From Baylisascaris procyonis (lineage: Eukaryota; Nematoda; Chromadorea; Rhabditida; Ascarididae): a stretch of DNA of 64,000 nucleotides. The translations under genes and the position numbers were made by a program. Below the pieces are notes generated by a model that saw nothing but the letters and a program-made list of their open reading frames with translations, was not told the DNA's origin and did not search any database. The stretch spans positions 2,728,001 through 2,792,000 of the forward strand of contig JAZARR010000105.1 in the NCBI GenBank assembly GCA_037389465.1, given 5' to 3'. How positions within the stretch are numbered: the stretch's first letter is position 1; the number at the start of each line of letters is the position of its first letter. Below are positions 62,799-64,000 of the stretch, one piece after another.

Positions 62799-64000
62799 CT
62801 GCAATACAGCTAATAACAAATTCAGCAATAAGTGTGCAACGGCACTTGCTAGATGTGCCATATGTTCACTGCTTAAACCTGGCCACATTGAACCGCTTTA
62901 CTTCTAGCGCAAATTTTAAGCTTCTAGCGCATAGTGGATATGCTGATCAAACCACAAACAGTACTTATCGTTGGTTTTTTCACGAGACAGCTTCTTGAAG
63001 TCACACTAGAAGTAAACGCTTCTTTCCATCTGGTATGCATAAATATCTGCTATCAAAAGAAAAAAATTTCAAAAAAGGCCGCTGAAGTACTTGAATAAAA
63101 AAAAAATTGAGCATAAATGTTAAAGGAGATGGTGATTTATATTTAATGCGCAGATTCAATGGAACTTTCCAATAAACTCGTCGGGATATCCAGCCAATAA
63201 ACAACCATAATAAGGCTCTACATCTCTCATCAAGCATTTATACCACCTTAAACAAAAAAGATCCCCAGCCACGCAATAGCGTCCTTTAAAGACTTGCTCG
63301 AGCTCAAACGCTACTCCACCCTTGCAGTTAATCGATTATAAACAAGATGGAATCACCAAGCAGAACAAACATCCCAAATACGTGACAACTGCATATGACA
63401 AGGGCAACCGTAATGCCTCTCAACGGCAATTCCATTGTGCAATACTTTGTGGAGATTCATCAAGTTAAAGGACCTAGAAACTTTGCATCATTTCACCTTG
63501 CACTCTAACATCACATCGTGGAGCTTGGCAACAATAAAGTCATTATCTCGCATCCTACAAATAAAAACGGCAAATGGTTCTTCGAAGTTGCTACAAGTCG
63601 ATGTTCAGATGGATCGACAAGTGCTGCTTTTGCCAGTCAATGATGATATGACGCAAAGATAATAAGCTAAGCATTACCCTGCGAGGTTTCGTCCATCAAT
63701 CTCGTCTTTCGCCTACCTCAAATTGCCTGACACACCTCAAGTTCATTCTTCTATTATATGCATGATGCAGACAATTTTGCATTCTGTCAAGCATACAAAG
63801 CGCACCATAATGAGAAAAAAATACAGCTTTACTCGAACGAAAATTGCCCAATGCGACGGGAAGCTGCATAACAAACTGTTACCTAATAGAACGAAAGCGC
63901 AGAAAACGGTTTCTAAATGAACAATCATCTTTCACTGGTCAATTACTTGCCCACCATCAAAAACATTTTTTCGGAAACCTATTGATCAGGAAAAGATAAA
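62799..64000 (-). other. Intron of the MEC-8-like gene up to the right edge
   Basis: No RRM segment or other coding stretch is recognisable. Two short ORFs (75 codons at 63,435-63,662 and 65 codons at 63,723-63,920, plus strand) are antisense to the expected transcript and unrecognised. Confidence 0.5.

Noticed and set aside
1..64000. Prokaryotic operon, phage, CRISPR or toxin-antitoxin content
   Set aside because: The genes are intron-bearing animal genes. No direct-repeat/spacer arrays, Shine-Dalgarno-led ORF runs or long uninterrupted coding blocks exist.

Overview
The window reads as animal nuclear DNA, most probably from a nematode. It is AT-rich, its protein-coding genes are cut into short exons by many GT-AG introns (275 bases to over 3 kb), and acceptors are often of the TTTCAG kind. 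The final exon at the right edge looks like the second RRM of MEC-8-type proteins. A free-living or parasitic nematode with a fairly large, repeat-bearing genome fits best. I cannot name the species. There are no bacterial features, rRNA or CRISPR arrays, and I found no tRNA that I would defend.

Layout. (1) 1-7 kb, minus strand: the first coding exon of an FBXO25/FBXO32-type F-box protein (5,868-5,966). A phase-compatible second exon lies at 1,481-1,622, and the rest would run off the left edge. A CpG-dense block upstream is its likely promoter. (2) 6.9-12.0 kb, minus strand: a complete five-exon methyltransferase of the EEF1AKMT4 type, 229 aa. (3) 14.7-18.6 kb, minus strand: a complete five-exon nuclear poly(A)-binding protein (PABPN1 / PABP-2), 210 aa. 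(4) 24.2-34.4 kb, plus strand: a complete twelve-exon coronin, 674 aa, with beta-propeller, long Ser-rich linker and terminal coiled coil. (5) 34.4-62.6 kb: a gene-poor stretch of decayed repeats. It holds a CR1-like LINE (about 39.9-43.3 kb) preceded by small hairpins and diverged direct repeats, plus fainter traces of a Merlin/IS1595-type zinc ribbon, a retroelement integrase-like segment and zinc-finger-like pieces. (6) 62.6-62.8 kb, minus strand: the terminal exon of a MEC-8/RBPMS-like RNA-binding protein whose upstream exons lie beyond the right edge.

The exon models for PABPN1, coronin and the methyltransferase were checked by arithmetic: each sums to a multiple of three, keeps phase at every junction and uses GT/AG at every intron. 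The genes are unrelated housekeeping or muscle/cytoskeleton functions (translation-factor methylation, mRNA tailing, actin turnover, ubiquitination, splicing) and do not form an obvious pathway. The three left-hand genes are tandem on the minus strand with about 1 kb and 2.7 kb between coding regions, too far apart for a classic nematode operon. PABPN1 and coronin are divergent, 5.6 kb apart.

Points most worth a second look: a PABPN1 stop codon embedded in a perfect GTAAGT donor, two unusually long antisense ORFs inside introns, the hairpin/direct-repeat block before the LINE, and a 55-residue ORF with eight cysteines.
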